Under the pieces are notes generated by a model. The model was not told where the DNA came from. It saw only the letters and a list, made by a program, of their open reading frames with translations, and did no database searches. Positions 39,593 to 50,308 of a DNA stretch of 64,000 nt are shown one piece after another (positions within the stretch are counted from its first letter, which is position 1; each line of letters begins with the position of its first letter). The stretch comes from Rhodanobacter sp. B04. Lineage in GTDB: Bacteria; Pseudomonadota; Gammaproteobacteria; Xanthomonadales; Rhodanobacteraceae. Made by a program: the position numbers and the translations under genes. The DNA is taken from contig NZ_MUNV01000018.1 of the NCBI RefSeq assembly GCF_002001125.1, forward strand, positions 1-64,000, given 5' to 3'.

Positions 39593-40273
39593 ATGACTCC
39601 TTACCCACTGCCGGCCGCGGAGCTCAAGGGCGAAGGCATGACTTCGCAGCGTGCGCGCGATCGCCTCGCGAACAGCCTGAAGGAAGAAGGCATCCGCGAC
39701 CTGCGCGTGGTCGATGTCATCCGCAACACGCCACGTCATCACTTCATCGACCAGGCCCTACATTCGCGCGCCTACGAGAATACCGCGCTGCCGATCGGTC
39801 ACGGCCAGACCATCTCGCAGCCGTGGGTGGTGGCGCGGATGACCGAGGCATTGCTCGAGTTCGGCATGCCGCAGAAGGTGCTGGAGATCGGCACCGGCTC
39901 TGGCTACCAGGCAGCGGTGCTGGCCGCGCTGGTGCCGCAGGTGTTCACGGTGGAGCGGATCGAGGAGCTGTTGCGTCAGGCCCGTCGCCGTTTCCGCCAG
40001 CTCGGCCTGGCCAACCTGCGCTCGCGCTACGACGACGGCAAGCTGGGCTGGCCTGATGAAGCGCCGTTCGACGCGATCATCCTTACCGCCGCCGGCGACA
40101 CCATTCCGACCCGGATCCTGGACCAGCTGAGCCCCACCGGCGTGCTGGTGGCACCGGTCGGCTCGCCCAGCCGGCAGACCCTGATCCGCATGCGCGGCGA
40201 CGGGCAGGGCGACTTCATCCAGGAGGAACTCGGCGCGGTGAGTTTCGTGCCGCTGCTCGGGGGAATCGGCTGA
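39593..40273 (+). CDS. pcm: Protein-L-isoaspartate O-methyltransferase
   Basis: Encodes 226 aa. It methylates isoaspartyl residues in damaged proteins using S-adenosylmethionine. AM-binding VLEIGTGSGYQAAVLAAL and post-I motif VEQIEEL-type TVERIEELLRQ are visible, with NTPRHHFIDQALHSRAYEN and PIGHGQTISQP upstream. The stop overlaps the yqaA start (TGATG). Confidence 0.95.
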   Translation: MTPYPLPAAELKGEGMTSQRARDRLANSLKEEGIRDLRVVDVIRNTPRHHFIDQALHSRAYENTALPIGHGQTISQPWVVARMTEALLEFGMPQKVLEIGTGSGYQAAVLAALVPQVFTVERIEELLRQARRRFRQLGLANLRSRYDDGKLGWPDEAPFDAIILTAAGDTIPTRILDQLSPTGVLVAPVGSPSRQTLIRMRGDGQGDFIQEELGAVSFVPLLGGIG

Positions 40274-40878
40274 TGCGCCTGTTCGGAACGCTTTATGCCC
40301 GCGCACTGGTGTGGGCACGGGCGCCACGCGCCCTGTATTACCTGTGCGGGCTGAGTTTCGTCGAGGCCTTCATCTTCCCGGTCATGCCCGAGGTGATGCT
40401 GGCACCGATGATGCTGGGCAAACGGCACAAGGCGTTTTTCTACGCCAACATCTCGCTGCTGTTTTCACTGGTCGGAGCGCTGGTCGGTTATGCGCTGGGG
40501 CACTGGGCCTACGAGGCGGTGAAGCCGCTGTTCAGTCCGCACATGCAGCAGACCGTTTCGATCTGGGTGGAAAACCTGCGGACCGACATGAACCAGCATT
40601 GGCTGGCCATGCTGGGAGCGTTGATGCTGGCTGCGCTGCAGCCGGTGATTCCGATGAAGTTCGTCACCTGGGCGGCCGGCATCGTCGGCGTGCCGTTGTT
40701 GCCGTTCCTCGCCTGCATCGCGGTGGGCCGTGGCAAGCGGGTGTGGCTCCTTGCCCTGCTGATCAAACTGTTCGGTGAACGTGCCGAACGCATGTTGCAC
40801 AAACATATCGAATGGATTGGCTGGGCGGCGCTGGTCCTGCTGGTCCTGCTGCTGGTGTGGTGGCTGTGGCTGCGATGA
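40273..40878 (+). CDS. yqaA: YqaA/DedA-family inner-membrane protein
   Basis: Encodes 201 aa. A SNARE-associated/DedA-type core is seen in FVEAFIFPVMPEVMLAPMMLG and LFSLVGALVGYALGHWAYEAV, with later hydrophobic helices and VIPMKFVTWAAGIVGVPLLPFLACIAVGRGKR. It probably contributes to membrane lipid homeostasis. Position between pcm and nlpD is conserved in Xanthomonadales. Confidence 0.9.
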   Translation: MRLFGTLYARALVWARAPRALYYLCGLSFVEAFIFPVMPEVMLAPMMLGKRHKAFFYANISLLFSLVGALVGYALGHWAYEAVKPLFSPHMQQTVSIWVENLRTDMNQHWLAMLGALMLAALQPVIPMKFVTWAAGIVGVPLLPFLACIAVGRGKRVWLLALLIKLFGERAERMLHKHIEWIGWAALVLLVLLLVWWLWLR

Positions 40879-40907
40879 TTGTCAGCTGACTGGCGGAGCA
40901 ACCCTGC

Positions 40908-41897
40908 ATGAAAAAGCTGCTCGGCCTCGCTATGCTGATGCGCATGGATCGAACTCTCCCATGGCTGACGGCGATTGCCGTGTCTATGCTGCTTGCCGGT
41001 TGCGGCACCATGCGCAGTTCGGTGGTGGTCGAGCCGGCAACGGGTAACGGCTACGGCAGCCACGCGACCGCGATGCCGGCACGCACGCGGGTTCCTGGCG
41101 GCAGCTATGAAGTGGCCAAGGGCGACACGCTGTATTCGATCGCCTTCCGCAACGGCGTGGATTTTCGCGACCTGGCGCAATGGAACGGCATCGCGGCGCC
41201 TTACACGATCTGGCCAGGGCAACGGTTGACGCTGTCGCCATCCGGCAAGCCGGTTACCACCGGTTTGCCAACCGCACCCCCACATGTCACGCCAACGCCG
41301 GCAGTTGCGGCAGCTCCGGTATTCGAGGCAGTGACGCCGGCGCCCGCCAACACATCGACGCACGCGGTGCTGGCGCCACCGGCGCCCCCTCTGCCGCCAT
41401 CATCGAAGGCGGCACAGCCAGCCGTGGTATCCACCACGCAAGTCGTGCCGGTAGCGGGTGTGCCGCCAGCTTCCATAGCGCCGCCGGCACCGGTCGCTGC
41501 GCCGAGCGGCCCCTCGCGTGCAGTCAGTGGAGTGAACTGGCGTTGGCCAGCCGAAGGCAGCCTGGTCAGCCGCTTCCAGAGTGGCGACGCGATTCCCGGC
41601 ATCGAGATCGGCGGCAAGCAGGGTGATCCGGTGCGCGCCGCTGCCGATGGCGTGGTGGTCTACAGCGGCAACGGCCTGGTCGGCTATGGCGAGCTGGTGA
41701 TCATCAAGCACAACGACAGCTTCCTGTCTGCGTACGGCCACAACAGCAAGCGGCTGGTGAAGGAGGGGCAGCGGGTCAGCGCCGGTCAGCAGATTGCCGA
41801 GATGGGCTCCACCGGTGCGTCGCGCAATGAGCTGGAGTTCCAGATCCGCAAGGACGGCAATCCGGTCGATCCGCTGGGTTATCTACCGTCGCGTTGA
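40908..41897 (+). CDS. nlpD: NlpD-like lipoprotein with LysM and degenerate LytM domain
   Basis: Encodes 329 aa. The lipobox LLAGC places the acylated Cys at residue 32. A LysM domain follows (about 66-110: YEVAKGDTLYSIAF, LAQWNGIAAPYTIWPGQRL), then a Pro/Ala-rich linker. The LytM domain (about 212-325) lacks the zinc ligands: IEIGGKQGDPV has no His, and the HxH site reads LEFQIR. It is therefore probably an amidase activator, not a peptidase, as in E. coli NlpD. No rpoS follows. Confidence 0.93.
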   Translation: MKKLLGLAMLMRMDRTLPWLTAIAVSMLLAGCGTMRSSVVVEPATGNGYGSHATAMPARTRVPGGSYEVAKGDTLYSIAFRNGVDFRDLAQWNGIAAPYTIWPGQRLTLSPSGKPVTTGLPTAPPHVTPTPAVAAAPVFEAVTPAPANTSTHAVLAPPAPPLPPSSKAAQPAVVSTTQVVPVAGVPPASIAPPAPVAAPSGPSRAVSGVNWRWPAEGSLVSRFQSGDAIPGIEIGGKQGDPVRAAADGVVVYSGNGLVGYGELVIIKHNDSFLSAYGHNSKRLVKEGQRVSAGQQIAEMGSTGASRNELEFQIRKDGNPVDPLGYLPSR

Positions 41898-41937
41898 GAT
41901 GGTCGCAGGATGGCCGGATCGACGATTGTCCGTGTGA

Positions 41938-42315
41938 TCAAGCGGGCGGCAGAATGAATCCGGCCACCACGCGTCGCCCCTCGCCTGCCAGCAGGTTGTA
42001 GGTACGTGCGGCGGCGGCGTTGTCCATCACCTCGATGCCGACACCCTTGCGCAGGAAGCCGGCCATGAAGGCGGGTGCCGGAAACATCTGGCGTTCGCCG
42101 GTTCCCAGGATCACCAGCTCCGGCTGCAGGGCCAGCACGGCATCGACATGGCAGGCATCCAGCACAGCGGCGTCATCGACCGGCCAGTGTTCGATCGCCC
42201 GGTCCGGTGCCAGCAGGAAGCTGCTCTGGAACTCGCGGTCGACCAGGGTGACGCTGCGGTCGCCGACGCGACGCACGAACAAATAGCCTTCGGGACGGTC
42301 GAGCGAGAGGTCCAT
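41938..42315 (-). CDS. Mth938/DUF498-domain protein
   Basis: Encodes 125 aa. The fold is recognised by LVILGTGERQMFPAPAF and GIEVMDNAAAARTYNLLAGEGRRVVAGFIL, characteristic of the Mth938 family (NDUFAF3-related). Function in bacteria is not established. It lies 11 bp downstream of yhbY on the same strand and may be co-transcribed with it. Confidence 0.88.
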   Translation of the reverse strand: MDLSLDRPEGYLFVRRVGDRSVTLVDREFQSSFLLAPDRAIEHWPVDDAAVLDACHVDAVLALQPELVILGTGERQMFPAPAFMAGFLRKGVGIEVMDNAAAARTYNLLAGEGRRVVAGFILPPA

Positions 42316-42326
42316 CCGGCGGCCCT

Positions 42327-42623
42327 TCAGCGTGGCAGGGCGATTTTCGGTTCGTCGTCGTTGCGGCGGAACAGCACGACGACATGGCCGATCTGGTGCA
42401 CTTCTTCGGCCTTGGTGCCATCGACGAGCACGTCGATCTGCGCCTGCCGCTCATCCTTGTCGCCGCCTGAAAGCTTCACCTTGACCAGCTCGTGGATGTC
42501 CAGCGTCAGGTTCAGCTCCTTGACCACGGCCGCCGAAGCCCCCTTGTTGCCAAGCAGGATGAGCGGGCTCAGATCGTGGGCGAGGCTGCGCAGGTAACGG
42601 ATCTGCGAGGAGGAAAGGGCCAT
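42327..42623 (-). CDS. yhbY: CRM-domain ribosome-assembly protein YhbY
   Basis: Encodes 98 aa. It starts with [26 protein letters not shown], containing the conserved GxxG (GNKG) RNA-binding loop. It ends with [16 protein letters not shown]. YhbY binds pre-50S particles. It is divergent from rlmE (81 bp between starts), which also acts on the 50S subunit. Confidence 0.95.
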   Translation of the reverse strand: MALSSSQIRYLRSLAHDLSPLILLGNKGASAAVVKELNLTLDIHELVKVKLSGGDKDERQAQIDVLVDGTKAEEVHQIGHVVVLFRRNDDEPKIALPR

Positions 42624-42704
42624 GCGGTGGTGCTCGATTCGCGGTCAGTGAACGCCAAAGGGTATCATGCGGCATCCCGTTCCCCAATCGGCGACCCCAA
42701 CGAC

Positions 42705-43351
42705 ATGGCCCGCAGCAAAAGCAGCGCAGTCTGGCTGCGTGAACATTTCAATGACGAATACGTGAAGAAAGCCCAGGCCGAGGGCTTGCGTTCGCGTGCG
42801 GTCTACAAGCTGGAAGAACTGATCGAGCGCGACCGGCTGCTCAAGCCAGGCATCAACGTGGTTGACCTCGGCGCTGCGCCGGGCAGCTGGTCGCAGCTCG
42901 TGCGCAACCGCCTGGGCGATACCGGCAAGGTGTTCGCGCTGGACATCCTGCCGATGCAGAGCATCGCCGGGGTGGACTTCCTGCAGGGTGACTTCCGCGA
43001 GGAAACCGTGTTGCACGAGCTGGAATCACGCCTGGAGGGGCTCAAGGTGGATCTTGTACTGTCGGATATGGCCCCCAATATGAGTGGTGTGGCGCTGGCC
43101 GATCAGATCAGGGCGATGAATCTGGCCGAACTGGCGCTCGATTTCAGTAGACAATGGCTCAAGCCGGGCGGTTCGTTCCTGATCAAGTTGTTCCAGGGAG
43201 CCGGTTTTGACGATTACCTGCGCAGCTTGCGCGCGGACTTCACCCGCGTAACCATGCGTAAACCTAAGGCCTCGCGCGCGCGTTCGCGTGAGGTGTACGC
43301 ACTGGCGGTGGGGCTCAAGCCCTCCGCGGTGTCACCGGGCGAGAACCGTGC

Positions 43352-43355
<4 letters not shown>
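42705..43355 (+). CDS. rlmE: 23S rRNA (uridine2552-2'-O)-methyltransferase
   Basis: Encodes 216 aa. It methylates U2552 in the ribosomal A loop. SAM-binding [15 protein letters not shown] is intact, as is the KDK triad with Lys in [10 protein letters not shown], Asp in [10 protein letters not shown] and Lys in FLIKLFQG. The stop overlaps the ftsH start (ATGA), the usual rlmE-ftsH operon. Confidence 0.97.
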
Positions 43356-45307
<1,952 letters not shown>

Positions 45308-45353
45308 CCCGGTTTGGACGGCTATAAGCGTTTTGCCGAGCAGCAATGAAAGA

Positions 45354-45380
45354 GAGGGCGGCCATTGGCCGCCCTCTTGA
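45354..45380 (+). terminator. Hairpin terminator after ftsH
   Basis: Perfect 11-bp stem GAGGGCGGCCA / TGGCCGCCCTC with a one-base spacer, followed by TTGATT. The U-run is weak, so termination may be partial. Confidence 0.65.
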
Positions 45381-45496
45381 TTCGTGGTGCCGCGATCTCG
45401 GAGCCTGAGCATCGCGGCGGATGAACGGCAAAATCATTTGTCAGGTCATGTTCGTGCGGTCTGTTGAGATGTGACGAAAAAAATTCACGAAAAGTG

Positions 45497-45525
45497 TTGA
45501 CGCAAAGGGCTGGACCCTGAATAAT
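45497..45525 (+). promoter_or_regulatory. Sigma-70 promoter of the tRNA cluster
   Basis: TTGACG at 45497-45502 and AATAAT at 45520-45525 with a 17-bp spacer, followed by a GC-rich discriminator (TCCGCTCC) as expected for stringently controlled tRNA transcription. The tRNA-Arg gene begins 69 bp downstream. Confidence 0.75.
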
Positions 45526-45593
45526 TCCGCTCCTTGCTTCACCGCCTTGATGTTCACGCATGGAGACGGTGAAGTTCGAACAATTTTTTCAGT

Positions 45594-45670
45594 GCGCCCG
45601 TAGCTCAGTTGGATAGAGTACCTGGCTACGAACTAGGTGGTCGGGAGTTCGAATCTCTCCGGGCGCACCA
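45594..45670 (+). tRNA. tRNA-Arg(ACG)
   Basis: 77 nt with encoded CCA. Acceptor GCGCCCG pairs with CGGGCGC; anticodon loop CTACGAA has ACG at 45628-45630. GTTCGAATC T-loop is present. The first A is expected to be deaminated to inosine by TadA. Confidence 0.97.
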
Positions 45671-45686
45671 TTTTTATACGGCGAGG

Positions 45687-45712
45687 CGGGGTGCTTGCAC
45701 CCCGTTTTGTTT
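45687..45712 (+). terminator. Rho-independent terminator after tRNA-Arg(ACG)
   Basis: 8-bp perfect stem CGGGGTGC-TT-GCACCCCG followed by TTTTGTTTT. It separates tRNA-Arg(ACG) from the next tRNAs, which would then need their own promoter or read-through. Confidence 0.75.
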
Positions 45713-45845
45713 TCACGGAGAAGGTGGTTCTTCTTCGCGAAAACGGCGATGAGGCAGGAAGGTGTGCTTCGATACGGATTGACTGAGCGAAGCGTCACCC
45801 GTAACATTTCAAGGCTCCGGTGGCGACACGATCGGGGATTCGAAA

Positions 45846-45922
45846 CGGGGTATAGCTCAGTCTGGTAGAGCGTTGCGTTTGGGACGCAAAAGTCGGGGGT
45901 TCGAATCCCTCTGCCCCGACCA
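45846..45922 (+). tRNA. tRNA-Pro(TGG)
   Basis: 77 nt including CCA. Acceptor CGGGGTA pairs with TGCCCCG (starts with C1 as typical for tRNA-Pro). Anticodon TGG at 45880-45882 in the loop TTTGGGA. Confidence 0.96.
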
Positions 45923-45948
45923 GCGAAACGTTCTACCGCGCAGTGACT

Positions 45949-46025
45949 GCGCCTGTAGCTCAACCGGATAGAGCATCGGCCTTCTAAGCCGACGGTTGCA
46001 GGTTCGAGTCCTGTCGGGCGCGCCA
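45949..46025 (+). tRNA. tRNA-Arg(TCT)
   Basis: 77 nt including CCA. Acceptor GCGCCTG pairs with CGGGCGC, G discriminator. Anticodon TCT in the loop CTTCTAA at about 45981-45987. Reads the AGA codon (AGG by wobble), rare in this GC-rich genome. Confidence 0.96.
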
Positions 46026-46037
46026 GTATCGATCGAT

Positions 46038-46115
46038 GGTGGATGTAGCTCAGCTGGTTAGAGTCCCGGATTGTGATTCCGGTTGTCGTGGGTTCGAATC
46101 CCATCATCCACCCCA
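46038..46115 (+). tRNA. tRNA-His(GTG)
   Basis: 78 nt including the extra G at -1 (46038), which pairs with C73, the histidyl-tRNA identity element, and CCA. Anticodon GTG at 46073-46075. Confidence 0.96.
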
Positions 46116-46166
46116 GTTTCAAGCCTGCCGGCTTCAAGTCAGGTTGTCAGGTGCAAGTCAGTTCAA

Positions 46167-46242
<76 letters not shown>

Positions 46243-46250
46243 ATGAAACC

Positions 46251-46285
46251 AAAACGCCGATCGCTTGCGATCGGCGTTTTGGTTT
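46251..46285 (+). terminator. Rho-independent terminator after the tRNA cluster
   Basis: Perfect 14-bp stem AAAACGCCGATCGC / GCGATCGGCGTTTT with a TT loop, followed by GGTTTTCC. It is A-rich upstream and can act in both directions. Confidence 0.85.
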
Positions 46286-46383
46286 TCCTGAGACATGCTT
46301 GCGGCCAGTGGCGGCATGTTTGCCGAGGGATTTCGACGACTGGTGACGTTGCGGAAATGATTGCGTCATCGCGGCTGACTGAC

Positions 46384-46413
46384 TTGTGCTGCGAGGCTTT
46401 GCAACCGTAAAAT
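46384..46413 (+). promoter_or_regulatory. Possible promoter for tRNA-Leu and tig
   Basis: TTGTGC at 46384-46389 and TAAAAT at 46408-46413, 18-bp spacer, lie downstream of the preceding terminator and 136 bp before tRNA-Leu. It is the best match in this 305-bp gap. Confidence 0.45.
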
Positions 46414-46548
46414 GGTCCGCTTTCGTATAAGGTAATCATTGACTTAGACCGACGTGCCGAGTGCATGTCGGAGACAACGACGGGATCCATGGAGCTGATG
46501 AAATAGGCTTCATAATCATGTAGTTGTGCAAGTCTGACGGGGCAACAG

Positions 46549-46634
<86 letters not shown>

Positions 46635-46726
46635 GCCCCGTGGGTTTCCTTGCTTTTTTGCTGGCGACGGTTGTCGCCATGGCGCCTGTGGCAGGCCCAC
46701 AACATCAGGTAGTACCAGGAGACGTC

Positions 46727-48019
46727 ATGCAGGTTTCGGTTGAGAACATCGGCACGCTCGAGCGCAAGCTCACGGTGAAGTTCCCCGCGGAGCGATTCGA
46801 GACGCAGGTCAGTGCGCGTATCGCGGAAATGGGCCGTACGGTGCGGCTGAAGGGTTTCCGCCCGGGCAAGGTGCCGACGACGGTGATCACGCAGCGTTTC
46901 GGCGCGCAGGTGCGAGGTGAGGTGCTGTCCGACCTGATTGGCAGCACGCTGCGCGAAGCGGTGGAGCAGGAAAAGCTGCAGCCGATCGCGAATCCGGCGA
47001 TCAATACCACCGGCCAGCCGGAGAATGGCGAGATCGCGTACACCGCAACCTTCGAAATCATGCCGGAGTTCCCGGCCGTGGATGTGGCTGCGCTGGAGAT
47101 CAGTCGTCCGGTGGCCGTGGTGGCCGATGCCGACATCGACAAGATGCTGGAGACCCTGCGCCAGCAGCGCCGCAGCTTCGAGGAAGTGGAGCGCGCCTCG
47201 GTCGAGGGCGACTTCGTGATGTTCGAATACGCCGCCGAAGCCGGCGACTACCGTTTCCCGACCGAAGGACTGGAGCGTGCCGGCAGCGTGCTGGGCTCGG
47301 GTACCTTGTTCAAGGCGCTGGACGAAGCGCTGAACGGTCGCAAGGCCAATGACAGTTTCGACACCGAAATCGCGTTCCCGGAAGATTTTCGCAACGATCA
47401 GTTGGCTGGCAAGACTGCCAAGGTCAGCTTCAAGATCATCAAGGTGCAGGAGCCGAAGTTGCCCGAGCTCGACGGTGAATTCGCCAAGCTGTTCGGCATC
47501 GATGATGGCGACCTGGACACTTTCCGCAAGGAAGTTCGTGCGAATCTCGAGCGCGAGCTGAAGGCGGCGCTGATGGCACGCCTGAAGTCCGAAGTGGCCG
47601 AAAAGCTGGCTGATAGCCACGCCGAGCTGGATGTGCCGAAGCTGATGGTGCAGTCCGAGGCGCGCAACATGGCCGTAGGCAGTGTGCCGCAAGGGCAGCA
47701 GCCGCCGCCGCAGTTGATCGAGGCGGCGATGCCGATCGCGCGCAAGCGCGTGATCGCCGGCCTGCTGATGGGCGAGATCGCCCGCAAGCAGTCGATCAAG
47801 ATCGACCGCAAGCGGGTTGCCGAGCAGCTCGCCGCGATCGCCTCGACCTACGAGGAGCCGGAGAAGGTCATTGAACTCTACAACGGCGACCCCCAGTTGA
47901 TGTCCGGGCTGCAGAATCGCGTGATGGAAGACCAGGTGGCCGAGTGGGTGGCGGAGCATGCCAAGACCACCAACCTGGACCTGAGCTTCGATGACGTGAT
48001 GCGCCCGGCAGGCGCCTGA
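46727..48019 (+). CDS. tig: Trigger factor
   Basis: Encodes 430 aa from MQVSVENIGTLERKL (AGGAGA seven bases upstream). It is a ribosome-associated chaperone. The ribosome-docking signature GFRPGKVP is at about residues 44-51. The PPIase domain (about 160-245) and the C-terminal helical chaperone arms follow. A QGQQPPPQLIE loop lies in the C-terminal domain. Gene order tig-clpP-clpX-lon is conserved. Confidence 0.97.
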   Translation: MQVSVENIGTLERKLTVKFPAERFETQVSARIAEMGRTVRLKGFRPGKVPTTVITQRFGAQVRGEVLSDLIGSTLREAVEQEKLQPIANPAINTTGQPENGEIAYTATFEIMPEFPAVDVAALEISRPVAVVADADIDKMLETLRQQRRSFEEVERASVEGDFVMFEYAAEAGDYRFPTEGLERAGSVLGSGTLFKALDEALNGRKANDSFDTEIAFPEDFRNDQLAGKTAKVSFKIIKVQEPKLPELDGEFAKLFGIDDGDLDTFRKEVRANLERELKAALMARLKSEVAEKLADSHAELDVPKLMVQSEARNMAVGSVPQGQQPPPQLIEAAMPIARKRVIAGLLMGEIARKQSIKIDRKRVAEQLAAIASTYEEPEKVIELYNGDPQLMSGLQNRVMEDQVAEWVAEHAKTTNLDLSFDDVMRPAGA

Positions 48020-48069
48020 TTGATTCAGGCGCTACGCCCATCGGGCCTGACCTGACGTCAGGCCCGATG
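48012..48069. promoter_or_regulatory. Two tandem hairpins between tig and clpP
   Basis: The first is GCGCCTGA / TCAGGCGC (48012-48032, overlapping the tig stop). The second is a perfect 13-bp stem CATCGGGCCTGAC / GTCAGGCCCGATG (48039-48069). Neither has a T-run, so they may serve RNA processing, stability or partial attenuation. Confidence 0.55.
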
Positions 48070-48103
48070 CCATACTGTCAGGCACATCAACCGGAGAGCC
48101 GCA

Positions 48104-48733
<630 letters not shown>

Positions 48734-48763
48734 TTCCCACGTCGTACCCACGAGCCGTGAAGC

Positions 48764-48795
48764 GGGCTCCGCGTCTGGATGCAGACGCGGAGCCC
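48764..48795 (+). terminator. Strong hairpin between clpP and clpX
   Basis: Perfect 14-bp stem GGGCTCCGCGTCTG / CAGACGCGGAGCCC with a 4-base loop, followed by TGTGTTATT. It probably attenuates read-through from clpP, leaving clpX partly independent. Confidence 0.65.
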
Positions 48796-48842
48796 TGTGT
48801 TATTCTCGCGGCGCATTCAGATTTACCAGCGGGATCGAAAGT

Positions 48843-50135
48843 ATGAGCGACGACCGGCAGGGGCGTTCCAGCGACAGCGGCAAGATTCTCTATTGCTCCT
48901 TCTGCGGCAAGAGCCAGCATGAAGTGCGCAAGCTGATCGCGGGTCCGTCCGTGTTCATCTGCGACGAGTGCGTGGAGCTGTGCAACGACATCATCCGCGA
49001 GGAGCTGGAGGAGAAGGCCGCCTCCGGCCGTACCCAACTTCCCAAGCCGCGCGAGATCCGCGAGTCGCTGGATCAGTACGTGGTAGGCCAGACCCGTGCC
49101 AAGAAGGCGCTGGCGGTGGCGGTGTACAACCATTACAAGCGGATCGAGTCGCGCCAGAAGAGCGACGACATCGAGCTTGGCAAGTCCAACATCCTGCTGA
49201 TCGGTCCGACCGGTTCGGGCAAGACGCTGCTGGCCGAGACGCTGGCGCGCCTGCTCAACGTGCCGTTCACGATCGCCGACGCCACCACGCTGACCGAAGC
49301 CGGTTACGTGGGCGAGGACGTCGAGAACATCATCCAGAAGTTGCTGCAGAAGTGCGACTACGACGTCGAGAAGGCGCAGTCGGGCATTGTCTACATCGAC
49401 GAGATCGACAAGATTTCGCGCAAGAGCGAGAACCCGTCGATCACTCGCGACGTGTCCGGCGAAGGCGTGCAGCAGGCGTTGCTGAAGCTGATCGAAGGCA
49501 CGCTGGCCTCGGTGCCGCCGCAGGGTGGCCGCAAGCATCCGCAGCAGGAATTCCTGCAGGTCGACACCAAGAACATCCTGTTCATCTGCGGTGGCGCGTT
49601 CGCGGGCCTGGAAAAGGTCATCCAGCAGCGTTCCGAGACCACCGGCATCGGCTTCTCGGCCGAGATCCGCAGCAAGGAGCGCACCGAGAACCTGGGCAAG
49701 GTACTGGCTGATGTGGAACCGGCCGATCTGGTGCGGTTTGGCCTGATCCCCGAGTTCGTCGGTCGCCTGCCGGTAGTGGCCACGCTCGACGAGTTGGATG
49801 AGCCTGCGCTGGTGAAGATCCTCACCGAACCGAAGAACGCTGTCACCAAGCAGTTCAAGAAGCTGTTCGAGATGGAAGAGGTGGAGCTGGAGTTCCGCCC
49901 CGAGGCCCTGCAGGCGATCGCCAAGAAGGCGCTCAAGCGCAAGACCGGCGCGCGTGGCCTGCGCACCATTCTCGAGCAGGTGCTGCTCGATACCATGTAC
50001 GAGCTGCCTTCGCTGGAGCACGTCAGCAAGGTGGTGGTGGACGACGCGGTGATCGACGGCCAGGCCGAGCCTTACCTGATCTATCGCGGCAACCTGCAGC
50101 AGCGCGTGGCAGGCGAGGGCAGCGGCGCTGCCTGA
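48843..50135 (+). CDS. clpX: ATP-dependent protease ATP-binding subunit ClpX
   Basis: Encodes 430 aa. The N-terminal zinc domain shows CSFCGKSQ and CDECVELC (residues about 16-43). The AAA module has Walker A GPTGSGKT (about 121), Walker [11 protein letters not shown] and pore loop GYVGEDV. It unfolds substrates for ClpP. A terminator follows, so lon has its own transcript. Confidence 0.98.
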   Translation: MSDDRQGRSSDSGKILYCSFCGKSQHEVRKLIAGPSVFICDECVELCNDIIREELEEKAASGRTQLPKPREIRESLDQYVVGQTRAKKALAVAVYNHYKRIESRQKSDDIELGKSNILLIGPTGSGKTLLAETLARLLNVPFTIADATTLTEAGYVGEDVENIIQKLLQKCDYDVEKAQSGIVYIDEIDKISRKSENPSITRDVSGEGVQQALLKLIEGTLASVPPQGGRKHPQQEFLQVDTKNILFICGGAFAGLEKVIQQRSETTGIGFSAEIRSKERTENLGKVLADVEPADLVRFGLIPEFVGRLPVVATLDELDEPALVKILTEPKNAVTKQFKKLFEMEEVELEFRPEALQAIAKKALKRKTGARGLRTILEQVLLDTMYELPSLEHVSKVVVDDAVIDGQAEPYLIYRGNLQQRVAGEGSGAA

Positions 50136-50158
50136 TCCTCGCCCGTAGGCTTGTCATG

Positions 50159-50197
50159 AGAACGGCTCCGGCGATTGTGTCGGGGCCGTTCTGTTTT
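50159..50197 (+). terminator. Rho-independent terminator after clpX
   Basis: 12-bp stem AGAACGGCTCCG / CGGGGCCGTTCT (one G-T pair) followed by GTTTT. Confidence 0.8.
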
Positions 50198-50308
50198 CAG
50201 CGCCCGTATACCTTGAGTGAGCAGGCATCTGCCACCACTTGACCTGAAGATGTACCCGGCGCAGTGTCGGGACGAACCATGATCCGAATTTCGAGGAACC
50301 CGTCTTCC

